Assembly: GCF_008711325.1 (NCBI RefSeq)
Contig: NZ_VXDB01000014.1
Span: 1 to 64,000, forward strand
Source of the DNA: Roseibium sediminis
Lineage (GTDB): Bacteria; Pseudomonadota; Alphaproteobacteria; Rhizobiales; Stappiaceae
DNA: 64,000 bases
Direction: 5' to 3'
In this document: positions 10,922 to 20,169 of the stretch, piece by piece
How positions within the stretch are numbered: the first letter of the stretch is position 1
Layout: every line of letters begins with the position of its first letter
Program-made: the position numbers and the translations under genes
The notes under the pieces: generated by a model
The model's database searches: none
Told to the model about the DNA's origin: nothing
What the model saw: only the letters and a program-made list of their open reading frames with translations

Positions 10922-12313
10922 ATGAATCACGAGCATCGCATCAGCAAGGGCATGAAGAACCGGTGGCTATCCCGGGCATTGCCGCTTGTCCTGTGTGCCG
11001 CCATACCGATTTTTGCCGTGGGGCAAAGAACGGCAGCGGCAACGGAAGTGCTCGAAGTGCCGGATGTGGCTCCGGAATCCGAATCAGATGCGGCCAAGGC
11101 AGAGATCAGAAAACAGGCTCGGGAAGCGGAACTTGCCGCGCTATCACGCGATATTGAACTGTCGACGGATGCGCAGGGCACCATCGAGCGGGAAATCGCG
11201 CTGATAGACCGTGACCGTGAAACGTTGAATGCGCGCATCATCAGCACCGCAGACAGCGTCAAGCGGATCGAGACTGACCTGACCGACACGGAGCGCCGAC
11301 TTGGCACGTTGGGAGAAAATGAGGATGCGATCCGTCAGTCTCTCAATGCGCGCAGAGGCGTTCTTGCCGAAGTGCTTGCCGGGTTGCAGAAACTCGGCCG
11401 CCGCCCTCCGCCCGCTCTGGCAGTTCGTCCCGATGACGCTCTTTCTGCGGTCCGCACTGCCATCCTCCTCAATGCCGTCATGCCGGAATTGAAGCTGGAG
11501 ACAGAAGCGTTGGCAGCAGATCTGGCCGAACTCAGCCGGCTTCGCACAAGCATCGCTGCCGAAAAGGATCGGCTGCGTGGTGATGCCCTTCGTCTTGTGG
11601 AAGAGCAGTCCCGGCTTGAGCTGCTGCTCAGCGCAAAGCGCAAGGAGCGCGAAGCAACGGCGCAGAACCTTGCTGCGGAAAAGCAGAAGGCGCAGGAACT
11701 CGCCGAGAAAGCAGCAAGCCTCAAGGAGCTGATTTCGGACCTGGAAAAGGAAATCGCCAGCGCGCAGAAGGCCGCCGAAGAGGCGCGACTGGCTGCGCTC
11801 AACAAGGCGAACACGCCCGCAGACATGGCGAATCCCTTCAGCGATGCAGGTCGGCTCGCTCCGGCAGTTGCCTTTGTGGACGTGCAAGGAAAGCTTCCTT
11901 TCCCGGTTTCCGGCGCACTTTTGCGTGATTATGGTGAAGAAGACGAATTCGGGAACTTGACTGAAGGACAATCCATTTCCAGCCGTGTAGGATCGACGGT
12001 AACGTCACCTGCCGATGGATGGGTTGTTTATGCCGGACCTTTTCGGTCCTTTGGCCAGCTCTTGATCCTGAATATGGGCGATGGATACCATGTGCTTCTG
12101 GCCGGTATGGACCGGATAGATGCAGAGCTTGGTCAATTTGTTCTGGCGGGTGAGCCTGTTGGTGTCATGGGGACAACCAAGTGGGCGAGCGCATCGACTA
12201 TTGGGTTGGGTTCCACTCAGCCCGTCCTATATGTAGAATTTCGGAAAGACGGACGTGCAATTGATCCTGCCCCGTGGTGGGAAAGCACTGAAAAAGAAAA
12301 GGCACGCGGATGA
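10922..12313 (+). CDS. EnvC-like murein hydrolase activator (degenerate LytM/M23)
   Basis: A 463-residue exported protein. A signal segment (LPLVLCAAIPIFAVG) follows a basic N-terminus. Roughly residues 60-300 are Lys/Glu/Ala-rich coiled coil, and the last 130 residues form an M23/LytM domain (VTSPADGWVVYAGPF, GDGYHVLLAGMD). The zinc-ligand histidines and aspartate of active M23 peptidases are not evident, so this should be a non-catalytic EnvC-type activator of cell-division amidases. The start is uncertain: ATG 10922 has a weak ribosome binding site, and ATG 10952 (after AGCAAGGG) is an alternative. It overlaps ctpA by 4 nt, the usual pairing. Confidence 0.88.
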   Translation: MNHEHRISKGMKNRWLSRALPLVLCAAIPIFAVGQRTAAATEVLEVPDVAPESESDAAKAEIRKQAREAELAALSRDIELSTDAQGTIEREIALIDRDRETLNARIISTADSVKRIETDLTDTERRLGTLGENEDAIRQSLNARRGVLAEVLAGLQKLGRRPPPALAVRPDDALSAVRTAILLNAVMPELKLETEALAADLAELSRLRTSIAAEKDRLRGDALRLVEEQSRLELLLSAKRKEREATAQNLAAEKQKAQELAEKAASLKELISDLEKEIASAQKAAEEARLAALNKANTPADMANPFSDAGRLAPAVAFVDVQGKLPFPVSGALLRDYGEEDEFGNLTEGQSISSRVGSTVTSPADGWVVYAGPFRSFGQLLILNMGDGYHVLLAGMDRIDAELGQFVLAGEPVGVMGTTKWASASTIGLGSTQPVLYVEFRKDGRAIDPAPWWESTEKEKARG

Positions 12314-13650
12314 TACGGAAAGCTTCCCTGCTGCTCGCCGGCACCCTGATCGGGGCTGTAGCAGTCACGACACTGTCACAAATTCCCTTCCGCGTATCCG
12401 ACGCGGCTAATGCAGCCCAATCCGACACCTACAGGCAATTGAACCTGTTTGGTGATGTGTTTGAACGTGTGCGCTCCGACTATGTCGAGGTTCCAGACGA
12501 CGCAGAGCTCATCGAAAGCGCCATCAATGGCATGCTGACGTCGCTCGATCCGCACTCAAGCTACATGTCTCCGAAAAGCTTCCGCGACATGCAGGTGCAG
12601 ACCCGTGGCGAGTTCGGGGGACTTGGTATCGAAGTCACCATGGAAGACGGACTGGTGAAGGTCGTGTCTCCGATCGATGAGACACCTGCAGCCAAGGCGG
12701 GCGTTCTGGCTGGCGATCTGATCACCTATATTGATGGTGAGCAGGTGCAGGGTCTGACGCTCAATCAGGCCGTTGAAAAGATGCGTGGCCCGGTCAATAC
12801 GGACATCATCATCACGGTTCGCCGGGCTGGCGCTGCAGACCCGATCGAGATCAAGATCACCCGCGACATCATCCGCATCCGTTCGGTTCGCTGGCGTGAG
12901 GAAGGCGATGTCGGCTATGTCCGCGTGACCCAGTTCAACGAGCAGACCTTCGACGGCTTGAAGAACGGTATCGAGGAAACCAGCAAGAATATCGGCAAGG
13001 ACCTCAAGGGCTACATCATCGACCTGCGCAACAATCCGGGTGGGTTGCTCGATCAAGCCATTGCAGTGTCTGATGCCTTCCTCGATCGTGGCGAAATCGT
13101 TTCCACGCGCGGGCGCAATGCTGACGAAACCCAGCGTTACAACGCACGTGGCGGCGACCTCACGGATGGCAAGCCAGTTATCGTTCTGGTGAACGGCGGT
13201 TCTGCCTCCGCGTCCGAAATTGTTGCGGGTGCACTTCAGGATCACCGCAGGGCAACCATTCTCGGTACCCGGTCCTTCGGTAAGGGTTCCGTCCAGACGA
13301 TCATCCCGCTGGGAGCGAACGGCGCGATCCGCCTGACCACCGCGCGCTACTACACCCCGTCTGGAACATCGATCCAGGCCAAGGGCATTACGCCGGACAT
13401 CGAGGTTCTGCAGGATCTGCCTGAAGAACTGATCGGCCGCGCCGAAACCAAGGGAGAGGCCGGTCTTCGTGGTCACCTGGAAGGTGAAGATGCTGCCGAA
13501 GGCAAGGAAGAATCCGGTAGCCAGGCCTATGTCCCGGCTGATCCGGCTGAAGACAAGCAGTTGCAGCTCGCGCTTGATCTGTTGCGCGGTGTGCAGGTGA
13601 ACAGCGCATTTCCGCCTCTCGCGGATGGCGCAACGGCAGTCCCCAACTGA
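12310..13650 (+). CDS. ctpA: Carboxy-terminal processing protease CtpA (S41)
   Basis: A 446-residue periplasmic or membrane-anchored S41 serine protease. An N-terminal hydrophobic signal/anchor (SLLLAGTLIGAVAVTTLSQ) is followed by a PDZ domain at about 85-170 (GLGIEVTMEDGLVKVVSP) and the protease core. The serine nucleophile is in NGGSASASEIVAGAL and the catalytic lysine in TRSFGKGSVQ. The last ~60 residues are acidic and low in complexity. Coupling to the EnvC-like gene (ATGA) suggests shared work in peptidoglycan remodelling. Confidence 0.95.
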   Translation: MIRKASLLLAGTLIGAVAVTTLSQIPFRVSDAANAAQSDTYRQLNLFGDVFERVRSDYVEVPDDAELIESAINGMLTSLDPHSSYMSPKSFRDMQVQTRGEFGGLGIEVTMEDGLVKVVSPIDETPAAKAGVLAGDLITYIDGEQVQGLTLNQAVEKMRGPVNTDIIITVRRAGAADPIEIKITRDIIRIRSVRWREEGDVGYVRVTQFNEQTFDGLKNGIEETSKNIGKDLKGYIIDLRNNPGGLLDQAIAVSDAFLDRGEIVSTRGRNADETQRYNARGGDLTDGKPVIVLVNGGSASASEIVAGALQDHRRATILGTRSFGKGSVQTIIPLGANGAIRLTTARYYTPSGTSIQAKGITPDIEVLQDLPEELIGRAETKGEAGLRGHLEGEDAAEGKEESGSQAYVPADPAEDKQLQLALDLLRGVQVNSAFPPLADGATAVPN

Positions 13651-13661
13651 TTGGGATCATG

Positions 13662-13691
13662 AAAGCCGCGCCGGACCCCCGGTGCGGCTTT
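13662..13691 (+). terminator. Terminator after ctpA
   Basis: A 13-bp stem (AAAGCCGCGCCGG with CCGGTGCGGCTTT, one G-U pair) and a 4-nt loop lie 12 nt after the ctpA stop. The T tract is short, so termination may be partial. Confidence 0.6.
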
Positions 13692-13764
13692 CCAGTATGC
13701 GTTTCATATTCGAATTGACTCAGATAGCTGCAGTTGCAGCAGACGCAGGACGCCCTTTTACGCC

Positions 13765-14901
13765 ATGGCGAATGAAGATCTCTCAGCTCCACTAGGCCTC
13801 GGAAAACGCCGATTTCTGCGCCTCCCTTTCGGTTTGATCGGGGTCGGCATCATTTCGGTTGTTGTAACCACCGGGCTGATCTGGATGGGCGTTGTCGAAG
13901 ATCCTCTGGGCGGGGAACCGAAAGCTGTCGTTCCGCTGAGTATTTCCAATGACGGTCTTGCGACCCGCGATATTGAAGTTGTCGAGATCAGGCCGGCTCT
14001 GGATGGAGCAGGCGCGCCAAGTGAACGGCGAAATCGGGGAGGGGTTGATCTTGGCCCCCGCTACAATCTGATCGATCAGACTGCTCTGCAGCAGGCCGGG
14101 AACGGGTTATCCAACTATCCGGACCCCCGCGTCATGGAGCGCTCGGGCTATGGGTTCCTTCCGAGAGTGGATTCAGAAGGCGTCCGTCCGCTTGATGCCT
14201 ATGCCAGACCGTTTGAAACCGACTTTTCCTCGATCCCGAAAATCGCTGTTGTAATCAACGGCCTCGGATTGAGTGAGGCCGGTACGCAAAACGTGATTGA
14301 TCGCCTGCCGGTCGATGTAACGCTCGGGTTCAGCCCATACGGCGCCGATCTTGATCGCTGGATGCAGGATGCCCGTTCGAAAGGGCATGAGTTGCTGCTG
14401 TCGGTTCCCATGGAGCCGTTTGATTATCCGGATAATGATCCGGGCCCGCATACCTTGCTTGTGAGCCTGTCTCCGACAGAACTGACCGAGCGACTGGCCT
14501 GGATCATGACGCGCATCACGAATTACGTGGGCATCATGCCTGACATGGGCGCACGCTTTACCTCCACTCGCACCTCCCTGCAGCTGTTCATGGAAGGATT
14601 GCGGGATCGCGGTCTGATGTTTGTCGACAACGGCGGGTCTTCCCGTTCGGTTGCCGGGGAGATCGCGTCGGAAACAAAGACGCCGTTCAGCGGTGTGGAT
14701 GTCGTGCTGGATGCCGTTCCCCGTGAAGATGAAATCAATGCCAAGCTTCTTCAGCTTGAAGGTCTTGCCCGTGCGCGTGGTATAGCCGTTGCCACCGGCT
14801 CGGCGCTGCCGGTCACCGTTCGCCAGATCGAGCGATGGGCGCAGGGACTTGAAGAGCGGGGCCTGTTGCTGGTCCCCATCAGCGCAACAATCGACAGGTA
14901 G
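13765..14901 (+). CDS. Divergent polysaccharide deacetylase family protein (YibQ-like)
   Basis: A 378-residue protein with a single membrane anchor (about residues 19-42: FGLIGVGIISVVVTTGL) and a C-terminal domain of about 220 residues of the divergent polysaccharide deacetylase (YibQ, formerly DUF610) family. Recognisable parts are PKIAVVINGLGLSEAGT, LLLSVPMEPFDYPDNDPG, GIMPDMGARFTS and MFVDNGGSSRSVA. It follows envC-ctpA as in many proteobacteria, pointing to the cell envelope. The enzymatic activity of this family is not settled. Confidence 0.9.
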   Translation: MANEDLSAPLGLGKRRFLRLPFGLIGVGIISVVVTTGLIWMGVVEDPLGGEPKAVVPLSISNDGLATRDIEVVEIRPALDGAGAPSERRNRGGVDLGPRYNLIDQTALQQAGNGLSNYPDPRVMERSGYGFLPRVDSEGVRPLDAYARPFETDFSSIPKIAVVINGLGLSEAGTQNVIDRLPVDVTLGFSPYGADLDRWMQDARSKGHELLLSVPMEPFDYPDNDPGPHTLLVSLSPTELTERLAWIMTRITNYVGIMPDMGARFTSTRTSLQLFMEGLRDRGLMFVDNGGSSRSVAGEIASETKTPFSGVDVVLDAVPREDEINAKLLQLEGLARARGIAVATGSALPVTVRQIERWAQGLEERGLLLVPISATIDR

Positions 14902-14908
14902 ATTTGAC

Positions 14909-15439
14909 GTGAGTAGTGATTGGCTCGGACCTGACTTTCCCAAAGGTATAGGAGAGCGGAGCTACCGCCCCTGCGTCGGTGTTTTCCTGATAAACCGCGA
15001 CGGACTTGTCTGGATCGGAAAGCGCGATGACGGCAGCGGAGAGTCTGCCTACGAATATTCATGGCAGATGCCTCAGGGCGGGATCGACAAGGATGAAGAT
15101 CCACAAGAGGCCGCGTTCCGGGAACTCTACGAAGAAACGTCCGTAAAATCGGTCTCTCTTCTGGAGGCTGCCCCTCAGTGGTTTGCCTACGATTACCCCC
15201 CTGAAGTTGCGGCAAAATCCCGAAAGGGAAAACATTGCGGTCAGGCACAGCGCTGGTACGCCCTTCGATTTGAAGGAAACGACAGTGAAGTCGATATTCT
15301 GAACCCACCAGATGGGCATTCTGCCGAATTCGGCGAGTGGCGTTGGGAGCGGGCGGAAAACCTTCCCGGCCTGATCGTGCCCTTCAAGCGCCCTGTCTAT
15401 GAGGCGGTGGTGCAAGCCTTTTCTCATCTAACAGCTTGA
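14909..15439 (+). CDS. rppH: RNA 5'-pyrophosphohydrolase (Nudix)
   Basis: RppH removes pyrophosphate from 5'-triphosphate RNA and so starts mRNA decay. The 176-residue protein has the Nudix box G-x5-E-x7-RE-x2-EE within GGIDKDEDPQEAAFRELYEE, and the RppH-type start YRPCVGVFLINRDGLVWIG. The start was taken as GTG at 14909 (VSSDWLG), 7 nt after the yibQ stop. Earlier ATG codons would extend the protein back into the preceding gene. Confidence 0.95.
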   Translation: MSSDWLGPDFPKGIGERSYRPCVGVFLINRDGLVWIGKRDDGSGESAYEYSWQMPQGGIDKDEDPQEAAFRELYEETSVKSVSLLEAAPQWFAYDYPPEVAAKSRKGKHCGQAQRWYALRFEGNDSEVDILNPPDGHSAEFGEWRWERAENLPGLIVPFKRPVYEAVVQAFSHLTA

Positions 15440-15489
15440 CTTGACGTCCAAATTGTCCTGCCATCCTGAAAAGGTTTGGGAGGACCGGT

Positions 15490-16254
15490 GTGACATTTGA
15501 CCTTACGGGCAAGCGGATACTCATAACAGGTGCATCGAGCGGCCTTGGGGCTCACTTTGCACATGTCTGTGCAGCTAGCGGCGCTTCCGTTGCCATCGCC
15601 GCACGGCGCGCCGATCGTCTTGCAGCGCTCGCCAGGGATCTTGAGGCAGCCGGGGCGGAAGCTGTCTCCATCCACACCCTGGATGTCACCGATGAAACCT
15701 CCATCAACACCTGTGTCACCGAGGCGGCCACCGCATTGGGCGGACTGGATGTGCTGGTCAACAATGCCGGCACCGCCCGAGACGGCTCGCCGTTGAACCA
15801 GACCGCTGCAGACTTTGACGCGGTGATGGATGTCAATCTGCGCGGTGTCTGGCTGATGGCCGTTGCCTGCGGCAGGTACTGGCGGCAGAGCGATACACCC
15901 GGTTCGATCATCAACACTGCGTCCGTCCTCGGCGAGCGGGTGGCATCCGGGGTTGCCGCCTATTGCGTCTCCAAGGCCGGGGTCGTGCAGATGACCAAGG
16001 CGCTTGCACTTGATCTGGCGCGCCACAACATCCGCGTCAACGCGCTGGCTCCCGGCTATTTCGAGACCGAGATCAATGCCGGTTTTTTCGAAACCGAAAA
16101 CGGCCGGAAGATGATCAGCCGCATCCCGATGCGCCGGATCGGGAATTACGAAGAACTTGATGGCCCGTTTCTGCTGCTCGCAAGCGATGCCTCCCGCTAT
16201 ATGACGGGGACAATCATTCCGGTTGATGGCGGGCATCTGGTTTCATCCATGTAA
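15490..16254 (+). CDS. Short-chain dehydrogenase/reductase (SDR)
   Basis: A 254-residue classical SDR. It shows the Rossmann cofactor motif TGASSGLG, the NNAG motif (LVNNAGTARD), and catalytic Ser plus YCVSK at about residues 157-161. It starts at GTG after a strong GGGAGGACC ribosome binding site. An acyl-CoA dehydrogenase follows 11 nt downstream and a LysR regulator after that, so the likely substrate is a hydroxyacyl-CoA or a related ketone/alcohol. That role is inferred from context only. Confidence 0.92.
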   Translation: MTFDLTGKRILITGASSGLGAHFAHVCAASGASVAIAARRADRLAALARDLEAAGAEAVSIHTLDVTDETSINTCVTEAATALGGLDVLVNNAGTARDGSPLNQTAADFDAVMDVNLRGVWLMAVACGRYWRQSDTPGSIINTASVLGERVASGVAAYCVSKAGVVQMTKALALDLARHNIRVNALAPGYFETEINAGFFETENGRKMISRIPMRRIGNYEELDGPFLLLASDASRYMTGTIIPVDGGHLVSSM

Positions 16255-16265
16255 GGGAGGCTGAC

Positions 16266-17471
16266 ATGGACTTCACTCTTTCGCAGCGCGCAGAAGACTT
16301 GCGCCAACGTGTGCGCAGTTTCGTGGCCGAACATGTCCTGCCTCTGGAAGCGGACCCTGCATCCTATAACGAGTTCGAAAACATCCGCATGGACCTGCGC
16401 GATACCTTGCGGGAAAAAGCAAGAGCAGCAGGCCTTTGGGCACCACAAATGCCGGAGGGCCGTGGCGGACTGGGCCTGACCATGGTCGAGCAGGCGGTTT
16501 TCTACGAAGAAGCCAATCGCTCCATCTTTGGACCCGCCGTCTTCAATTGCGCCGCTCCGGACGACGGCAATATGCGCTGTCTTGAGATGGTGGCGAGCGA
16601 AGCACAAAAAGCCAAATGGCTTCAGCCGATTATCGATGGCAAGGTCAATTCGTCCTTTGCGATGACGGAGCCGCACCCAGGCGGTGGGTCGGATCCTGGC
16701 ATGATCCAGACACGAGCCGAGCGACATGGCGATGTCTGGAAGGTCCATGGCCGTAAATGGTACATCTCCGGCGCCGCAGTCGCGAAGCACTTCATTCTCA
16801 TGGCCAGAACCGACCCGGATCCGGAGGAAAAACGCCGACATTTGACGGCTTTTCTGTTTCATGCAGACAGCCCCGGATGGCGGATCGTGCGTCGGATCGG
16901 AAATATGGGCCCGGACGAGCATGGCGGCGTGTGTGAACTGGAATTCGACGGGCTTGAAATCCCGGATGAGGACCGACTCATGGAGATTGGGGACGGCTTG
17001 CGCCTGACCCAAATTCGTCTGGGTCCGGCGCGCCTGACACACTGCATGCGCTGGCTCGGTCTCTCAAAACGCTGCATGGAAATCGCGCAGGATTACGTCT
17101 CAAGTCGTGAAGGGTTTGGCATCAAGCTGGCGGACCGGGAATCGGTTCAGCTCACCCTTGGCGAAGTAGCGCATGACATTCAGATTGGACGCCTGCTGAC
17201 CATGCACGCAGCCTGGAAACTTGATCAGGGCGATCGGGCACGCAAGGAAGTCTCATCCGCGAAAATCCATGTCGCGGACACGCTGTTCAAGGCCGTCGAT
17301 ACCGCTATCCAATTGAATGGAGCGAGAGGGTATTCGACCGACACAATTCTTGAATGGGTCTATCGTTATGCCCGTGCCGCGAAGCTGGTGGATGGGGCGT
17401 CCGAGGTTCACAAGATGGTGCTGGCCCGCTTCTATGGCAAGGAAAGCAGCGACTATTGGCAGTGGGGTTGA
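16266..17471 (+). CDS. Acyl-CoA dehydrogenase family protein
   Basis: A 401-residue FAD flavoenzyme of the acyl-CoA dehydrogenase family. It has the N-terminal helical domain (MDFTLSQRAEDLRQRVRSFV), the FAD-binding SSFAMTEPHPGGGSDPG and KWYISGAA segments, and the C-terminal QLNGARGYSTDTILEWVYR region. The layout resembles the long-chain/ACAD10-11-like branch more than short-chain enzymes. It is in one operon with the upstream SDR and probably the downstream LysR gene. Substrate unknown. Confidence 0.93.
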   Translation: MDFTLSQRAEDLRQRVRSFVAEHVLPLEADPASYNEFENIRMDLRDTLREKARAAGLWAPQMPEGRGGLGLTMVEQAVFYEEANRSIFGPAVFNCAAPDDGNMRCLEMVASEAQKAKWLQPIIDGKVNSSFAMTEPHPGGGSDPGMIQTRAERHGDVWKVHGRKWYISGAAVAKHFILMARTDPDPEEKRRHLTAFLFHADSPGWRIVRRIGNMGPDEHGGVCELEFDGLEIPDEDRLMEIGDGLRLTQIRLGPARLTHCMRWLGLSKRCMEIAQDYVSSREGFGIKLADRESVQLTLGEVAHDIQIGRLLTMHAAWKLDQGDRARKEVSSAKIHVADTLFKAVDTAIQLNGARGYSTDTILEWVYRYARAAKLVDGASEVHKMVLARFYGKESSDYWQWG

Positions 17472-17492
17472 GCAAGGACGCGATGTGACCTG

Positions 17493-18395
17493 ATGGAACG
17501 CTTGCCTCCCTATGACCTGATCGATTTGCGGCTGCTTGTTGCTCTGGCCGAGCACAGGCATTTTGCACGGGCCGCGGAGGCCTGTGCGCTTTCCCAGCCA
17601 GCCCTGTCATCCCGCATTCGCAGGCTGGAAACGGCACTGGATACGCCGCTCATCTTTCGCGGCAAACGTTTTGAAGGCTTTACTCCGGAAGGGGAAAAGG
17701 CGCTGGAATGGGCGCGGCGTATCCTGTCCGATTGCTCCGGTCTTGTTCAGGACCTGAAGGATGACGTCGAAGGACCGAAGGGAATCCTGCGATTGGGGGT
17801 CGTCCCGTCTGCAACACCATATGCCGGTCAGCTCAGCGGAGCGTTCGTCAGTCGCTATCCCAATGTGAAGGTTCAGGTCCTGTCCATGTCCTCAAAGGCA
17901 CTGGATGCGGGAATAGTCGACTTTTCGCTGGATGCCGCGATCACGTATCACGAGGCGCCCACCAAGAAGGTGGGCAGCATTATCCCGCTCTTTGAAGAGA
18001 CCTATTGTCTGGTGGCCCGACCGGAGGTGGTTGGCCGGGGCGCAGGACTGATGACATGGGAAGACGCGGCCAAACTGCCGCTCTGCCTTTTGACTGAGGA
18101 CATGCAGAACCGGCGGATCATTGATCAGGTGTTCAACACTGTTGGATGTTCCCCGGAGCCGCGGTTCGAAGCCAACAGTTTCAACGCGCTTTTCGCGCTT
18201 GTGCGCCGACACGCCTTTGCCACCATCTTGCCCCGTGTCCAGATAGATGCCGGTCTGACGGATGATCTGGGTGTGTGGGATCTGGTTGCTCCGGTTCACA
18301 AGAGCTTCATCGGGCTTGCTGTCGCGGACCGCGATCCGATGCTGCCGGTGACCCGGGCACTTGTCGATTTCCTTGCCAAGAATACGCTTGGTTGA
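17493..18395 (+). CDS. LysR family transcriptional regulator
   Basis: A 300-residue LTTR. The N-terminal winged HTH covers about residues 8-66 (DLRLLVALAEHRHFARAAEACALSQPALSSRI), followed by a periplasmic-binding-like effector domain. It lies 21 nt after the acyl-CoA dehydrogenase and 97 nt before the formate dehydrogenase genes, all on the same strand. It could control either set. In Cupriavidus a LysR protein (FdsR) regulates fds, which makes the downstream genes a reasonable target, but the sequence does not prove it. Confidence 0.92.
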   Translation: MERLPPYDLIDLRLLVALAEHRHFARAAEACALSQPALSSRIRRLETALDTPLIFRGKRFEGFTPEGEKALEWARRILSDCSGLVQDLKDDVEGPKGILRLGVVPSATPYAGQLSGAFVSRYPNVKVQVLSMSSKALDAGIVDFSLDAAITYHEAPTKKVGSIIPLFEETYCLVARPEVVGRGAGLMTWEDAAKLPLCLLTEDMQNRRIIDQVFNTVGCSPEPRFEANSFNALFALVRRHAFATILPRVQIDAGLTDDLGVWDLVAPVHKSFIGLAVADRDPMLPVTRALVDFLAKNTLG

Positions 18396-18408
18396 TTTGC
18401 TGGGCTTA

Positions 18409-18449
18409 TTACGTCATTGGCAATCACGATTTGCCCTTGTGTGACGTAA
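18409..18449 (+). promoter_or_regulatory. Paired TTACGTCA / TGACGTAA sites before the formate dehydrogenase genes
   Basis: TTACGTCA (18409-18416) and its exact inverse TGACGTAA (18442-18449) sit 33 bp apart start to start, about three helical turns, in the short LysR-fds gap. An ATTGGCAAT near-palindrome lies between them. This has the look of an operator for a dimeric or tetrameric regulator, possibly the LysR product encoded just upstream. Confidence 0.3.
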
Positions 18450-18492
18450 CGTCTTTATCTGGTTGGAAAAATCGCCAGCCAGAGAGAACAAT

Positions 18493-20169
18493 ATGACATT
18501 CGGCAAGGGGCTTTCCAGAAAGCCGTCCCAGCCCAAGGGTCGTCAGCTAGACGATGTGGCGCTGGAAGAAGTACGAAAGCTGCTCAAGGACGAGCCGCGA
18601 CGTCGCGATCTTCTGATCGAGCATCTTCACAAGATTCAGGATGCCTACGGTCATCTCTCGGCTGCCCATCTCAGGGCACTTGCAGACGAAATGCGCCTGT
18701 CTCAGGCGGAGGTTTATGAAGTCGCCAGCTTCTACCACCACTTTGACATCGTGAAGGAAGGCGAAGCCGCTCCCGCCCCGCTGACGATCCGTGTGTGTGA
18801 CAGCGTAACCTGTTCCCTGAAAGGCGCAGATGCTCTGGCAAAGGTGCTGGGTGAGACGCTGGATCCCGCCAAGATCCGCATCCAGAAAGTGCCGTGCATT
18901 GGGCGTTGTGCGTCGGCGCCTGCCGTGCAGGTCGGAAAACGCGCTGTCGATAATGCCAGCGAACTCTCCGTGAAAGCTGCTGTCTTTGAAGGGGCAAGCG
19001 AAGCGGAAATCCCGGCCTGTGTGGACCTTGAAGCTTACCGGAAAGACGGCGGCTACCAGAAGCTGGAGGATGTGCGCTCCGGCAAGGTCGGGGCGCTGGA
19101 CATCGCGGATCAGCTTCTTGCGGCCGGCCTCCGCGGCCTTGGCGGTGCGGGTTTTCCAACTGGCACGAAATGGAAGATTGTCAACGATCTGCCGGGGCCG
19201 AAATACCTCACCATCAATGGCGATGAAGGGGAACCGGGAACCTTCAAGGACCGGTTTCATCTGGAGCGCGACCCGCATCGGTTGCTTGAAGGCGCGCTGA
19301 TTGCCGCTCACGCTGTCGGTGTCGAGCGCATTTATCTCTACATGCGCGATGAGTATCCGGCGATTCTGGAAATCCTGAAGCGGGAAATTTCAGCGCTTCG
19401 GGACGCAGGTATCATCACGACCATCGATTTCGATCTCCGCCGTGGCGCTGGCGCCTATATCTGCGGCGAGGAAAGCGCGATGATCGAGTCGATAGAAGGC
19501 AAGCGCGGCCTGCCGCGCCACCGTCCCCCCTTCATTGCGCAAGTAGGCCTCTTCGGACGCCCAACCCTCAACCACAACGTAGAGACCCTGTTCTGGATTC
19601 GCGACATTCTGGAAAAGGGGTCTGACTGGTTCGCAAATCAGGGGCGGCGCGGTCACAAAGGGTTCCGGTCGTTCTCGGTGTCAGGCCGTGTGAAGGAGCC
19701 GGGCGTAAAGCTAGCCCCTGCCGGGGTCACCATTAACGAGCTGCTCACTGAGTTCTGCGGCGGTATGGAAGAAGGCCACAATTTCAAGGGCTACCTGCCT
19801 GGCGGCGCTTCGGGAGGAATCTTGCCAGCTTCCCTTGCCGACGAACCATTGGACTTTGGCACGCTCGACAAGCATGGCTGTTTCATCGGCAGCCACGCCA
19901 TCGTGGTTTTCTCGGACAAGGATAACATGCGCGATGTCGCCCTTAACCTGATGCAGTTCTTCAAGCATGAAAGCTGCGGGCAATGCACGCCATGTCGTTC
20001 GGGCACCGAAAAGATGGTTGGCCTTTTGAAAGACCCGAGCTGGGACAAGGAGAAAATCGCCGATCTTGATGCTGTCATGCGCTCTGCGTCCATTTGCGGG
20101 CTCGGGCAGGCTGCCAGCAATCCCGTCGCATCCGTCCTGAAGTTCTTCCCCGAGGAGTTTGACCGATGA
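18493..20169 (+). CDS. Formate dehydrogenase, fused FdsG-FdsB (NuoE-NuoF-like) subunit
   Basis: The diaphorase part of a soluble NAD-dependent molybdenum formate dehydrogenase, in a single 558-residue chain. About residues 30-160 are a NuoE/FdsG-type thioredoxin-like [2Fe-2S] domain with cysteines in CDSVTC and CIGRC. The rest is NuoF/FdsB-like: FMN-binding GLRGLGGAGFPTGTKW, NADH-binding GDEGEPGTFKDR, and the [4Fe-4S] ligands in ESCGQCTPCRSGT plus a later ICGLG cysteine. The ATG at 18493 was chosen because AGAGAGAA precedes it at good spacing. It overlaps the catalytic subunit gene by 4 nt. Confidence 0.93.
   Translation: MTFGKGLSRKPSQPKGRQLDDVALEEVRKLLKDEPRRRDLLIEHLHKIQDAYGHLSAAHLRALADEMRLSQAEVYEVASFYHHFDIVKEGEAAPAPLTIRVCDSVTCSLKGADALAKVLGETLDPAKIRIQKVPCIGRCASAPAVQVGKRAVDNASELSVKAAVFEGASEAEIPACVDLEAYRKDGGYQKLEDVRSGKVGALDIADQLLAAGLRGLGGAGFPTGTKWKIVNDLPGPKYLTINGDEGEPGTFKDRFHLERDPHRLLEGALIAAHAVGVERIYLYMRDEYPAILEILKREISALRDAGIITTIDFDLRRGAGAYICGEESAMIESIEGKRGLPRHRPPFIAQVGLFGRPTLNHNVETLFWIRDILEKGSDWFANQGRRGHKGFRSFSVSGRVKEPGVKLAPAGVTINELLTEFCGGMEEGHNFKGYLPGGASGGILPASLADEPLDFGTLDKHGCFIGSHAIVVFSDKDNMRDVALNLMQFFKHESCGQCTPCRSGTEKMVGLLKDPSWDKEKIADLDAVMRSASICGLGQAASNPVASVLKFFPEEFDR

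Noticed and set aside
11880-12313. EnvC-like protein as an active M23 zinc endopeptidase
   Set aside because: The zinc-ligand His/Asp/His pattern is not visible in the C-terminal domain, so a non-catalytic activator is more likely.
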